Assembly (NCBI RefSeq): GCF_030463535.1 | Contig: NC_132894.1 | Coordinates: 15,583,433 to 15,647,432 of the forward strand | From: Salminus brasiliensis | Lineage: Eukaryota > Chordata > Actinopteri > Characiformes > Bryconidae | Direction: 5' to 3' | DNA: 64,000 bases | Shown: positions 37,438 through 51,100 of the stretch, piece after piece | Layout: every line of letters begins with the position of its first letter | How positions within the stretch are numbered: position 1 is the first letter of the stretch | Program-made: the position numbers and the translations under genes | The notes under the pieces: model-generated | What the model saw: the letters and a program-made list of their open reading frames with translations, nothing else | Told to the model about the DNA's origin: nothing | Databases searched by the model: none

Positions 37438-37795
37438 ACACTCACTGTTCCTCCTCGTTCTTGCAGGTGTATTAAATAGATCACTTCATCTTGTTACACA
37501 CAGTTTGTCAGACGCTCTTTAGTCCATTCCTCAACGGTTAATTTCTCAATCTAGCAATGCCACAGTACAAGTAGATATTAGGCACATCTGTTCTGCTGTA
37601 CAGGTCAGTGTTACTGCCTGGTTGAGAGCAATCCACCACTCAAATAATATCTGCAGTCACATGGTCAGAAACTGGTCACTAATGGAAGCTTAGGGAATTC
37701 TGGCATGAAAACAAATGGGCCACAGTCTCTAACTGTACACCACCAAGTTGGGCCGAAATGGTAGTTATTGTAATAAGGTGGCCAGTATGTGTAAT
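37438..37795 (+). mobile_element. Non-autonomous element with TACACTCACTG ends
   Basis: Opens 'gtacactcactgttcctcct' and closes 'aaggtggccagtatgtgtaa', an inverted end pair. The core 'cagtgttactgcctggttga', 'gagcaatccaccactcaaat' and 'gtctctaactgtac' matches the sequence at 42515-42690, which is in the other orientation. Confidence 0.6.
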
Positions 37796-40455
37796 GATAT
37801 AAACAAAATGAACATATTCACAATTTATATGGACAGTCAGTGGCAAACTGTGAGTACTAGACTACTAGACTACTATTAGAGTACTGGAGATAAGCCAAAA
37901 CTAGTCTCCTACACAATGCCACGATCTATTGCTACAACATTATACTTTCTAAATGATACTAATTTGGCCTGTGTTTTGTTTCAGACTAGTAACAGACATT
38001 AGCTTCTTAGCATTTGTTTTGTAGTTTTACAGTTACTCTTTTGTTAAAGAGCTGTTTTGATTTCTACTTTTTGATACTGACCGAAACCTGGTTAGTCCAC
38101 TCCTTCTTAAAACATCCAACCACTTTCTCTCTCCACCTATGTTAGTTGTTAATCTAGCTCAACCAGAAGCTAATAATTATTCACTGTTAAAGTTACCAAT
38201 TGTCTGAAATAATACCATACCTGAACCTGCACTGCACCACGTCAACTTGAACAGGACAGGCTTGATTATTCTATTAAATAAAAAGAGCTTAAAATGACAC
38301 ATTCTGGGAGATATAGTTCCCAGAAATCACTGGGCTTTCTTTGTAGGCCTCGAAGGCCTCGGCAGTTTCCTACTCCTGATAGTTATTAACATCTGTTCAG
38401 AATACATTATATGTTGCGACTGTGTATTGGGAGTCTTAGTATCCGGAGCATTATTTACAGGGGTATAGTCTTATATCTGGTCCAAACAGGCCCTAATTGT
38501 GTCATTCTTTTTTTTTTTCATTGTTCCAAAAATAGAAAACACCTTATCACACTGCAGAACCACAAAAGCACTGTGTACTCCTACTTTTTTTTCTTGTAGG
38601 GCTATGTAACTGTGTAAGTGGGTCATGAGCCTAGCTGAGGCAGATTTGCTAACCTGATGAATGTGTGTAAGAAAAAAAAACAACAGACTTGAATTAGTTG
38701 CTGCTCTCAGGAGACTGTGGTTGTCCTCTGAGTGCTGTGACAAGGCAGGGACTCCTACTGTGTAGCTCATTCAGACAGAGAAACGGTACTGGAGTCTTTG
38801 TGTAGACTGGCCATTCATTAAAAATAAGTTCTGTGATTTCCTACATCCCTCTGCAGTTTTGCTGCAATTGCACATGTGTCACAGCACGGCATGCGTTCAG
38901 TAAACACGAGTACAGAGATAAAAATAGAAGAAGCAGCCTGGGGTTCTTGCTGCAGAGGGAGCATGCTTCAGGACAGGAGAGTGGCTATAATGGCAGTCTA
39001 CTAGGGTTGCAGCAAAGCCAACAACATTGATGAATAATTTACAAAGTGATTTGGGGAAAAAGGTCTGGACCTCACGGTTCTTTTCATTTAAGTTGAACAG
39101 TTTGGATGTTGGATGTTACAGTTTGTTCTAGTGTCATTTAGTCCCCCCCCGAGGTAGTTAATTTAGCTTGTAGTGTGTTAATTAAGCAGTAAAGTGTAAA
39201 TGTTACCCTGTTCAAAGTGTTTCCACACACACATACAAATGCAGACACAATAGCAGAGCAGGGGCAGGGCAGGCCGAACCACAGCCTAAAGGCTGAGCAC
39301 TGACAGAAACTCATTAGTGGCTGCAGGGCTGTGCAGCGGCACATCTCACAGTTCATTGGCCCACTCTCAGCACTCAGGACCAGGCCACAGGCCACTGATT
39401 TATGGCAAAGAACGGGAGAGAGAGGGCAGCCAGCGAGAGGGCAAGTGAGACACTGAGGGAGAGGTTGTTGAGGTGGGAGGGACAGCAGCAAAAACACTGG
39501 CAAAAGGAGCACACAGGACATAAATGAAGGAACATGCACAGGAAGTGGGGGAGATAAACAAGCGTGATAGAGGAGAGAACACGGGACAGGGCAGACTTCT
39601 CCGGGTGCTACTGACAAATGCTTTTCTATATTGTACTCTCCGTATTCCACCATTCATATTAAACAAAGTGTTTTCTATTTTGAGCCTGATGTTCCACCGA
39701 GGAGAGGACATTTTCTACCTGACAGCTCATTTAGCACCCTATTAGTAGAGTTCCTAACACAGCACCAACATAGCATGGGTCTTCAAGTACACTCAGGGGC
39801 TAGTACATACATACAGTAAAGGGTACTGTATGGTTCTTGAAAAAAAAACTTTACATGTTATAGATGCATGTATTTATATGATGCGGATGTTATTTCAAGG
39901 GAATTGCATCGATTAAACAGATTTCTTTACAGTGGTGCTCATAGCAACCAAGAATGCACTCTATACTAGACTATATACTATATACTATGTTATCATTGTA
40001 TGTTAACAATGACAAAAGTGATAAATCATAGAATAAATTATTTGTGGAATAGATGGAGCAGTTAGTGATGAAGGTTTTGAGGATTGGGGAGCTATTGCTT
40101 GGGACTCTCATTCACATGCGTAATCTGAAATGTTCTTGGGGCCGCCACTGAAAGAGCTGAGTCACCCTTGAGTTAGTTCTTAGTCCCGGGAATACTCAGG
40201 ATTAAGAAACTGGTCAGCAGATTTCAAGGCTCTTGACAGTGTGTGTAGCTTAAGTAGTTCAATGATCTCAATTAGTGCTTTAAGAACCTACAATAAAACT
40301 TTCATTTAAGTTCTGAATTGAATTGGAAACCAATGCTAATATTGGTGTAATGTGCTCGTATTTTTCGTACCAGTAAGTAGTCAAGCTGCTGCATTACAAT
40401 GTACTGCGTTCTTTAACTTCTTCACTTATTGTTTTTCTTTTACTTAGCTTTATTA

Positions 40456-40492
<37 letters not shown>

Positions 40493-42514
40493 ATACTTAT
40501 TTTGTTTCTCTTTTTTTAGATTGCTATTTATACAGTTGTCAGTAATGGATGAACTGCAAGGTAAGAATTTAATTGTACAGTGTAACTGCATGTTTCTGCT
40601 GTGCATATGACAATAAACTCTTTAATCTTGAATCTTCTCATATCCACCATAAACGAAATTTGAAAATCTGGCAAATTAGCTCTCTAACAATTAGCATAAA
40701 ATGGTGCCTCAAACATCAAGCAGTGTATTCATAAGCCTTTCAGAGAACAACTCTCTCTGTGATGTGGCTTTTATAGGCAATAAACTCTTCAGATGTATGT
40801 TTTTTTTTTACCACCACTGTGAACAATTATGGCTTGGTAGGTTTCTCTAGGTGCATCTCTAGAAAAAATAGTAAACTTCCTCTTAAAAAAAAAAAAGATT
40901 TTTACATCTAGACATACCATTTTAAACAGTGCTTCTTTAAAGAACCATCATAAAGAATCAAACATGTGAAAACCATAAAATGGCACATAGGAACATAAGA
41001 TTTGGCCCATGAGAAGATTAAACATTATTCATACTTTCACATCCAGTGAAAGAACAAATGTGTTTTAGGTATACATTCTTAACAAAATGGGTCTATATAG
41101 TCCTGAAAAATGTTATTTGACCAGTCTGAGTGAAACACTTTTTATTGCAATATAAAGCATCTATAGGGTTCTTTAAGTTACATTGTTCTACATTGTTCTA
41201 TATTGCTATGTAGTACCAAGACAAAAAAGGGAAATATCTGTTTTATGGCATTTCTCTAAAGAAGGATTATTGCACCTTTATTTATTTATATGTTTTTTTA
41301 TGAAGACAGAGGAGCCAACTGTATATAAACCTAAACAAAAATGTAAAATAATGTGTTCTTTAAAGATTACTCATACTTAGTATGTCAAGCCACATGCTTC
41401 TTCTGACTTATTCTGAAACTGAAGCTCTAAAAATATGATTCATGCTTCACATTAGTGGAGATTTTCGCACTGTTGTAATCTCTTTCTAACAACTACACAG
41501 TCTCTACTGCTTCCTTTTACTTGTAAGCTCCACTTTAATACCTCAGACGGCCTCAAAATAACCAGGCCGCTCTACGACATGTAAACAGGAAACTGAACAG
41601 GAGGCCGGGGGCTCCAGAGAGGACCTGAAGGACAGCAGCGGCCGTGACCAGTAGCAGCAACAGCACTGTGTGCAGGAAACCGATGCGCTTCTAATCAGAA
41701 AAACACAAACCCCTCCGCCGCTCGGGCAAACAAGTGACACACGGCTGCATCATTACAGGAATGTGTCTGAAACAATGGGTCTGGAAAATGATTTGCCACT
41801 GAAGCACAGGGCTTGTGAGCCGGTGAATAACAATGAAGAAAGTCAGAGGGGAGAACAAAAGTGTGTTCAGTGCAAAGCATATCTAACATTAGATATATAG
41901 CCACTATAGAGAACTAAAACTGCATGGTTCCAAATCTCATCCGTTTACCCAAATTTCATAATACAACTAAAAACATTCAGGCAAAAAAGTAAAAAAAGGC
42001 CCATATCCCGACATTTATCCATTAATTATAATTACATTATGTGGGTTCTATTTACCACAATAACTTAACCCTTACAATCAAACAGTCTGATTTCTGTTAA
42101 TGTGCCTTTAATTCCTGCCACACTACTGGATTTGAATAATATTGAACATGAGACCGATTTTTTCACTGATTCATTTTTCACAGATTTCTCCGTCCTCTGT
42201 CGTTGTTAGTCAATAAAATCCCCACGCTACACAATCTGCCCTGAAAGAAACACCACACACTTTCAGATTATGCATATGAATAAGAGTCCCGACCGATGCC
42301 TCAGATCCATGATCCAAAAAGCCATGGGGAAGAAAAGAATGTTGCTGAAGCAGAGCTGGAAAAGAAAGGGTCAACAGGGTTTATACATACACACATCCAT
42401 GCAAATATACGTTGCATAAACACATAAGTTGAGCACTGTGAAAACTGTTTTAAAATACCTGGTATGGAATTTACAATATTCAAATCTGCATATTTATATG
42501 GAATGAGCTCGACC
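37796..42514. other. No gene recognised; microsatellite and retroposon tail
   Basis: Contains (GT)n at 40455-40480 and a retroposon-like 3' end at 40500-40640 ('catatgacaataaactcttt'). GC-richer patches lie at 39230-39600 and 41540-41760. The 171-codon minus frame at 39138-39653 is low-complexity and lacks a domain. Confidence 0.35.
40500..40640 (+). repeat. Retroposon 3' end
   Basis: 'tgtgcatatgacaataaact' followed by 'ctttaatcttgaatctt' is a common fish non-LTR 3' end. It sits next to a (GT)n tract. Confidence 0.45.
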
Positions 42515-42690
42515 AAGCCGACACAAGTGCTTTTTAGTTCTATAATTACTGTTGTCCATCTGTTTCTCTGAATAGTTTGTAAGCCTCATTTCACCCTGTT
42601 CCTCAATGGTCAGGATTTCACAGCTATTATTTGGGTGGTGGATCATTCTCAGCACTGCAGTGACAGTGTGAATCGGTCTCAACATCAGCC
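42515..42690 (-). mobile_element. Second copy of the TACACTCACTG-type element, truncated
   Basis: 'gggtggtggatcattctcag' and 'cactgcagtgacagtgtg' on the plus strand are the reverse complement of the core of 37438-37795. Outer ends are missing. Confidence 0.6.
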
Positions 42691-43194
42691 GAATTAAAAC
42701 AGCCAGTTTTCAGCCAAGTTACCTACATACAGCTTGCACTTTTAAGGAAAGTTGGACAGGTAATTATGTAAGATATGCTGAAAGATTTTATCCAAAAACT
42801 AGCTCACACTCACTGGTTGCTACAGAATTACCTACTCCAGCTTTAGACTTTTGGGCTTTGGAAGTATAATCCTCTAAGAACCATTGACTCAGAGATACAT
42901 GAGCAGATGGAATTGTCTGGAGTGATAGAAGAGAAGCTGGTTAGAAGAGACTGATGTCTACAGGCAAAGTAAAATCAATTTTCCTATTTCCACTGCCTAT
43001 AAAAAATGTACATTGCATATTTTAGGGAACCCTAATTGTTAATACATGTTAATACAAGTCTCAATATGGCGTACATATCCAGTACTATTAAAATATGTCT
43101 GTATAATATGGGAAAAAAATGCATTTTTTATTACTAAAAGGATTTTTTCTTTGGTTTCAAAAGGTCGCTTTTTTGACCATTTGTTTTCACCAGA

Positions 43195-43600
43195 AGTAGA
43201 ACAGTGATAAATCAGTACCAAGAGCCCTTCAAGCTTCAAGTATGGCTCAGCTTGACCCGCCATCCCTTAAGATCCATGGAAGACAAGCATCCAGGCTTTT
43301 TTCTGTCGTGGCAATGAAGTGGTGGAATGAACTTCATCTGGGTGTTCGAACAGCAGAGTCGCTCGCTGTCTTCAAACGCAGACTGAAGAGCCACCTCTTC
43401 AGAGAGTACTTGGGCGAAGTGTAGTGTTGAGTACTATGGTCTCCTTACTGACTACTGACTGTTTAGTAGTGTCTAAGCTTAGAGGTATCTTTGAATTCTA
43501 GTCTATTCAAACTAGCTAAGGGTATTTTTGGGTACATAGCGAAGCACTTTTGTGGATAAGAGCGTCTGCTAAATGCCTTAAATATAAATGTAAATATTAC
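43195..43600 (+). mobile_element. LINE (L2-type) 3' end
   Basis: Frame 43242-43424 gives the C-terminus of a LINE polyprotein: RLFSVVAMKWWNELHLGVRT, then ESLAVFKRRLKSHLFREYLG and a stop. It is followed by a 3' UTR ending in the shared tail 'ggataagagcgtctgctaaa' (43555-43574). This links the tail repeats in the window to an L2-like LINE. 5'-truncated. Confidence 0.8.
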
Positions 43601-46151
43601 TTGATCCAAATTCTAGGGTTAGGATGTCATAGCTGGGGGGTTTAACTGTTTATGAATTAATATACATTAACATACTGTTGGATGTTTAAGTTCTGAATGA
43701 AGTTCTGAATGATGTTGGATGATTTGATAGGTATTTCCACCCTCACAAATACACATTGCTAAGGTCCTAAAACTATGGCCTACTTGAAACCCCAGACACC
43801 AGACACAAAAGGTAGTTAAGAAAGTTGAGAAAGAAATCAGGTCAAATGATTCATTGTCTTCTATGTCTTGGGGGTGGGGTGGGGGTGGGGGTATGCACAG
43901 TTATAGAAAGGGCAATCTTTCTGTAGAATATCAGGATTTCACAACGTCAGTGTGACTGATGATAAACGCATTAACATCATTTTCGGGGAATGGCTTGTCT
44001 TCCACACCCTTTTTCTCACACCCTTTCCAGTTTGGCTATGCCGGAGTCATCATCATGGGACTGAGCGCTCACAGCTTCCATAGATCTTGGATTTTTCTGC
44101 AACTTCTACTCATTGGTGTTGAAGCATTGGAGGCACTTTTCTAACTGTAAGGTCAAACAGTCAGCAACCTTGTTGTGAACCATTCAACACTTGGTGATTC
44201 ATTCTCGTCCTTGTGAGTACACATATGGTTCCTGTAACATTACTTACAGTGGAAATGCAGTTATTGTTCTAGATGAAAAAAAACCCCCACTGCTGTTCCT
44301 CAGACTGAACAAGCAAAATGGGAAAAAGTACCTGCTCTGCCAGACCCAAACCAGAGTGTATATTTGGGCTCTTGCTTCAGTCACTAAATATGTGCATGTT
44401 GCTGAAAACACCTTATTTTAGTCAACCTGAAATCATACTTGTTAGTTCTGACCTATGGCTGAACTGTCCAGTCTGTACAGTAGAGACCAGAGGCTGAGCC
44501 AGGAGGACTCGCCTAGTCATTTGGCCTACTTCTCCCAAACCAAGCGTGTCTCAGACTGCCTTTACTGAGCTTACAGTGCAGAAGCAAAGCAGATTTTTCC
44601 ACTGAATACCCAGTTTGGCCGGTAAGTGTAATGTTTCAACAGTAAAAGTTCATGACGCAAACTTAGCTACTCCATGTAATGAAAAGAAAGGGTTGCAATG
44701 CAGCTCCTGGCTGTCAATCACTTAATTCTGAAGTGTAACCCTGTCTTCCTACGGTATAGCAGAATAACTAGACCTGTGGTTGCTTCACTTTTGAGAGATT
44801 TTGCACTGTCAATGTTTTCTACAGTAACTGATTCAAACAAAATGCTTGTTTTCACATAACCTTCCAAGATAATCGAATGACTTTTGCATGAGTCTGGAAA
44901 CTTTTTAAATATTTGATTAATTCACCATGCAGAATTCAGAAATGCAGAATTGAAACTGTTAAAAAATGTAATTCATAACTACATAATTAGTCAGTTAGTT
45001 GTGCAATTGCATTTAAATAGTATAGCAAAGCCACAGTGAAAAGGAACAGACAGACAAGCAGGTTTGTTACTACAGAAGCAGCCAGAACTATTTTAGTTAA
45101 CAGTAACAGAGAAGAGCTGTAGGTGATAAGGAGAGGCCTCTATCTATGGCTGAGCTAAATACACACACGATACGGTCAGCAGTTGGACAAAATCGTCCCT
45201 GGCAGCCTGTGCTGCAACAAGTCTAGACATGTCCAGCTCCCTGAAGCCAGCCATATTGCTGTTTCATGCTACTGTCTCAGCAGAAACGCTGCTGTGAATC
45301 ATCATTACTCATACACTCGAGAGCACACAACTGACTGGTATATGTGCTTCATGTGTATTTATGGATTACGGACAAGCCTGAAACACAGCTAGCTTTTCAT
45401 TATACATACAGTTTGCGGCTTGCATTCAACCAGTTTCCATCACCTCAAATACACACACACACACACATGCAGACAACCACTTGTCTGCCAAACAACCTTT
45501 TACATGTAATCAATCTCAAAATAGTCACTGATTCAGAGTTCCAGACCAGTGTTCTGTGTTATGTATTTTGCTAAATTCCTGACTATCGATCTGATGCTTC
45601 AAGAGAGCAGGCAGTTTACCACAGTCCATTGAGCAAAGAGTCTATTACTCATGCCTGAACCTTTTTCTGCAGACCAACACTGACATCAGTGAGTCTAAGA
45701 CCCCAGCGTATTACATGAAGTGTTAGTCACTTCACACAGTACGCACTTAGCAAGCTGTACTATTTTTTTTTCTTCAGTAGGTTTCACACGTTCACTTATT
45801 TGTTTTTTCTTTTAACAGTAACAATACACACTACTAGCACAACAGCTAGTTTGTGAAAAACTATATCACAAAACACACAGTGAACACAGTAAACACACAT
45901 ATGACTCATACAATGGACATACTGAATTGTACAGAAACATTTTGGTACAATGTCAATGGACATTTGAAAGGTATAATACAATATGGTGTTTTTGTGGTCT
46001 GGTCATAGAATTCACACCTATAATATCTGATTCATCCACTTGCCTGTAACATATAATCTTGAACAGTGAGAGCTAGCCAGCTCAAAATACAGCCTCCACC
46101 CCATGGGGTTAGTTGTAAACAGATATTAAAACTAAGCCTTCCAATATACCA
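43601..46151. other. No gene recognised
   Basis: G-rich tract at 43870-43892, (AC)n at 45450-45468. No recognised exon. Confidence 0.35.
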
Positions 46152-46315
46152 AAGGGCCTGTTTACACCAGGCATTAACAAGTGTTTTGTATTCGGATAGT
46201 ATCTGGATATACTTTGGCCGGATTCTGTTTACACCTGTCTTCAGTGTGACCAGATGAGACCTGAATTTTCTTTTCCGTGTTAGATGATCACCGGCCTGGC
46301 ATCATTTCCGTTTTA

Positions 46316-47905
46316 CAGTGGGGAAAAAAAGTATTTAGTCAGTCACCAATTGTGCAAGTTCTCCCACGTAAAAAGATGAGAGAGGCCTGTAATTGACATC
46401 ATAGGTAGACCTCAACTATGAGAGACAAAATGAGAGAAAAAAAATTCGGAAAATCACATTGTCTGATTTTTAAAGAATTTATTTGCAAATAATGGTGGAA
46501 AATAAGTATTTGGTCACCTACAAACAAGCAAGATCTCTGTCTGTCACAGACCTGTACCTTCTTCTTTAAGAGGCTTCTCTGTCCTCCACTAATTACCTGT
46601 ATTAATGGCACCTGTTTGAACTCGTTAACAGTATGAAAAGACACCTGCCCACAACCTCAAACAGTCACACTCCAAACTTCAGTATGGTGAAGACCAAAGA
46701 GCTGTCGAAGGACACCAGAAACAAAATTGTAGACCTGTGCCAGGCTGGGAAGACTGAATCTGCAATAGGCAAGCAGATTGGTGTGAAGAAATCTACTGTG
46801 GGAGCAATAATCAGAAAATGGGAGACCTACAAGACCACTGCTAATCTCCCTCGATCAGGGGCTTCACGCAAGATCTCAGCCCGTGGGGTCAAAATGATCA
46901 CAAGAACGGTGAGCAAAAATCCCAGAACCACACGGGGGGACCTAGTGAATGACCTGCAGAAAGCTGGGACCAACGTTACAAAGGCTACCGTCAGTAACAC
47001 ACTACGCCGCCAGGGACTCAGATCTTGCAGTGCCAGACGTGTTCCCCTGCTTAAGCCAGTACATATCCGGGTGCGTCTGAAGTTTGCTAGAGAGCATTTG
47101 GATGTTCCGGAAGAGTATTGGGAGAATGTCTTATGGTCAGATGAAACCAAAGTAGAACTGTTTGGTACAGTGAATGCTTGACAGTGAATGCTTACAGTGA
47201 ATGAGTTGCATCCAAAGAACACCATACCAACTGTGAAGCATGGGGGTGGCAACATCATGCTTTGGGGCTGTTTCTCTGCAAAGAAACTAGAACGACTGGT
47301 CCATGTACATGAAAGAATAAATGGGGCCATGTATTGTGAAATTTTAAGTGCAGACCTCCTTCCATCAGCAAGGGCATTGAAGATGAAACGTGGCTGGGTC
47401 TTTCAGCTTGACAATGATCCCAAGCACACTGCCAGGGCAACAAAGGAGTGGCTTCGTAAGAAGCATTTCAAGGTCCTGGAGTGGCCTAGCCAGTCTCCAG
47501 ATCTCAACCCCATAGAAAACCTTTGGAGGGAGTTGAAAGTCTGTGTTGCCCGCCGACAGCCCCAAAACATCACTGCTCTAGAGGAGATCTGCTTGGAAGA
47601 ATGGGCCAACATACCAGCAATGATGTGTGCCAACCTTGTGAAGACTTACAGAAAACGTTTGACCTCTGTCATTGCCAACAAAGGATATATAACAAGTAAG
47701 TTTTGAGATGAACTTTTGTTATCGACCAAATACTTATTTTCCACCATTATTTGCAAATAAATTCTTTAAAAATCAGACAATGTGATTTTCAGATTTTCTC
47801 ATTTTGTCTCTCATAGTTTTGGTCTACCTATGATGTCAATTACAGGCCTCTCATCTTTTTAAGTGGGAGAACTTGCACAATTGGTTAAATACTTTTTCCC
47901 CACTG
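46316..47905 (+). mobile_element. Tc1-like transposon, nearly complete
   Basis: 1,590 bp bounded by TA dinucleotides (46314-46315 and 47906-47907), the Tc1 target duplication. Long terminal inverted repeats of about 180-200 bp (46316-46517 and 47726-47905) start 'cagtggggaaaaaaagtatt'. They carry inner direct-repeat copies of the outer motif ('aagtatttggtcacc'), the IR/DR layout of fish Tc1 elements. The arms are close to identical, so the insertion is fairly recent. It carries one broken transposase gene. Confidence 0.9.
46684..47706 (+). pseudogene. Tc1 transposase, broken by two in-frame stops
   Basis: Starts [19 protein letters not shown] and ends [13 protein letters not shown]. It has an N-terminal paired-like DNA-binding region with two helix-turn-helix parts (residues about 1-110), then a DDE domain. 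The catalytic D at 47140-47142 (LWSDETK), D at 47410-47412 ([10 protein letters not shown]) and E at 47515-47517 (DLNPIENLW) give DD34E spacing. TGA at 47179-47181 and TGA at 47185-47187 interrupt the frame. Both fall in a 13-14 base motif repeated about three times (47167-47204), which replaces the segment after ELFG. The frame continues unchanged on both sides. Non-functional. Confidence 0.9.
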
Positions 47906-48103
47906 TACCTCCTGTAAACCTCCTCTCATCACTTGGGTTAAATGTGGATGAGATCCATCTCTGACCACCTCCTAATGGGGTTTGGGTTATGTGATTGTAA
48001 TCCAATCCCAATGCATCTGGGGGCTTTTCATGCGGATAAGTGAAATCCAAATGTGATACAATCACCAAAAATGCATGTTAACACCAGGTGTAATTAAGCT
48101 CAA

Positions 48104-51100
48104 AAAACTGTTCCCCACATATAAATTATATGGCCCCAACATATCAAATAAAAAAAAACTTAATTGTTTGGATGCTTTCATGTCATACCAAAGATCATCT
48201 TTTCAAGTTTTTCATGTTTCTTTGATGTAGATATTTTATTTAATATGCTCGTCTAGTCTAAAAAATGAATTGTACCGAATTAATTGTGTTTTTAATCAGT
48301 TTAACAGCCTTTTTAGTGACTGTTAGCCACCTAGTCTAAATATAAATTAAACCCCACTTATGGGGTAATTATTTACGTTGTATGCACTTACTGCTAAATT
48401 GTTCATAATTTCATTTAAAATGAATAATTAAATTGTATTTGTTTTTTACATATGTAAAAATATTACTAGCATTGCTCAAAGACTCCAAAATATGATAAAA
48501 TGTCAAAATTTTTCGAAAAATATAAAAATATGTCCACCCAAAAAATATGATTAGTGAAAAATACACTGTGTCAAACGTTATTTAAGTTATTCCTCCAGTT
48601 AAACTGTAGCATGTTGTTTTGGCACTTTTTGACATTCTTTTACGGTAAAACACAAGGCAAACTGTGTTCCTTCATTAAACAAACAAGTCCAAACAACCTA
48701 GAAACGGCACGGCCTTGTCAGCTGTTGTCTGCTGCTGCTGGTTCTAGATGTCCTGCACCCATTAACCTCTGATATAAGTGAGCACATGAGCAATCCATTC
48801 CAGTCACCCAGTGCCTAAGCATTCATCATCAGGACAGGCCCAATGTGAGATGAAGTCAAAGCAGATATAGGGCTGATACTAAGTTTACCATGTTTGCGTG
48901 AGTCTTAAAGAAACTAATCAATGGCTTGATGCTATTCAGCATGATTCACATGCAAGCACAAATGCCCTGTGGATATAACTAGTCTCTGCAGGATAGGAGA
49001 GAACTGTCACATATATGCATGGTTCTGTGATTACCATTCATTGCCAGCGCATGACATGCCTGTCAATAGAGCTTAAGAAATCATCACTCTGTTTGATTGA
49101 ATTATAGGGTTATGTAATATGCAAATGTACCTTGAAATATGGAATGCATGACTGGAGAGACTAAACTGATACACACACACATACAGACACTATGCACACA
49201 CATAAAGAAGACCTTGAAACCCCTGTTTATGCTTTAAATATCTGGTTAGTGACTGCTGTTGCTGCCAGATTTGCATTTGCCTTCAAACAGCTAGAGGGTC
49301 ACACACATATGTCCATTTAGCATGCTGTCTGTGTCTAAAGGCAGTAAGAACCCTGGGCTAATCTCTGTTCCAGCCATCTAGAGTTCCACAATTACATCTG
49401 GATCTGCTGCAATTTCAGCACTGAACTGTGAAGCGAATCGGTTCAGTAGTGTAACAGAGGAATGATATTCTCTCTGCAGTAAATGCAACCACATTACATC
49501 TCTTTAAAGAAAAGAGGCTGGGCGATTCCAGGTTTACAGCTAAACATGACAAGGCCTCTACCATTGCTAGAAATCAACCTTTGATTGACTTTGACTTCAA
49601 TGCCAGAAAACGTTGTGCATGTCAATATTCATTAGTTTAAAAAAACTATAGATGCTTCCAAAATTTCATAACGCATAACATGAATTCGAGACTCAACAAC
49701 ACCTACATGGCAACCCACTCTCATACACACACATACACACACAAAAAGAAACTTTTCTTGGCAAGCATTAAAGAGATATTATACTTAGAAGCACCTAGAA
49801 AATGGTGCTGCTCAAGTTGATCTTGTTTCATGGCGCCATGAGAGTGAATCTAAAGCATGTGTCGCGCTGTACGGTGGTTTGGCTGGTGGAACCTAGGCGG
49901 ACATGTTTAGAGAGCAGCAGAAGCCGGAAGACAAATCAGAATGTCTGGCTCATGTTCAAAGTCAAAGTCATTCTTTCAGTCTTACTGAAAGATCAGTCAG
50001 AGTAAATCCAAGGGCAGCAGCGCAGGTTTCGTTTCAGCTTTGGAAGAGGAATGCTGCTGTAAAGTTCATAGGACCACAATTGGCACTTTTGAATTGTCAT
50101 GCTTAATACTTGGTTGCAGTCAATGACTGATAAGTCTGAGATCCATAGACATCTATAGCAACAATAAAGACAAGTGAAGGTGCTCCACTTGCACAGATAA
50201 GTTGGCGTCTTTTGTGTCATGAGCTGTTTTTCTTTTCTTCACACTTTCCTCATTCCTTCACTCTCGTGCTGGTTAATCTTCAGCTCATCTGTCTATTAGA
50301 CTTTGGTCCTGACCTCTACAGACAGTCTTATTTGCTTTTAACACACTAGCTGGTCTGTTCTTGAGAGTGACCACTGGTTTACATTGTGTGCATTCTTCTT
50401 TTTTTGTCTTTGAACTTCCATACCTACAACTGTTTTTCTTCATGTTTCTTCAAGTATTCTTTCACAATGTCTGCAAAGTCAATCGCTATTTAGACCATAG
50501 CCTAATCTTGCCTTTTAGAAAGATTATCATGATGGCCTGCTTCACTGATGCTTCTTTGGTCCAAATGGTTTGTAACTATAGACTTAAGCAAAAGACAGAA
50601 GCAACTTCCACCTTTGTATGTGAAGTACAAGCACTGGCCAGCCAATTGTCCAGTTGTACTTGTGGTATTCTGAATGTAGAGATATGTGAAAAGGGTTATG
50701 GGTCCTATAGGGTTAGTTGAATTGAGGATGGTCAAATTCCTTTTCAAATCATTCATTACCTACTTCAGCTGTGTCACTGCCCAGTTACTTAGGGACAACA
50801 CTGTATATTCACACACACATACACATGTGTACTGTAGGGGAACATCACGAGAGAAAGAACACAGTAGCTTGTGTGTTGGTTTAATAGGGATCACTTGTTT
50901 TCTGACCTTCCCTTCAAATCCGCAGCTGTGTAAAGACACAAGATGAGATAAAGCCTGGAAACCATCGCCAAAATAGCCCTACTTTCCACACTCAGGCTGC
51001 CCTAGATCCCAGCGCCACTCCCTACTACTTCTGCACTTTTGTCCTCAACAACACTGCTAATAATAGTGTTTGTCTAGGTGACGGGTTCAGTGGATTATCA

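Larger units (their letters stand above)
46152..48103. mobile_element. Palindromic DNA element split by a Tc1 insertion
   Basis: Left arm 'ggcctgtttacaccaggcat' (46155) and right arm 'catgttaacaccaggtgtaa' (48075) are inverted repeats. Further symmetry flanks the Tc1 element, and removal of 46316-47905 leaves about 360 bp, close to the related element at 7966-8309. Confidence 0.6.

Noticed and set aside
39138-39653. 171-codon minus-strand frame
   Set aside because: Proline/leucine/serine low-complexity reading of purine-rich DNA, no domain, no splice context or promoter.
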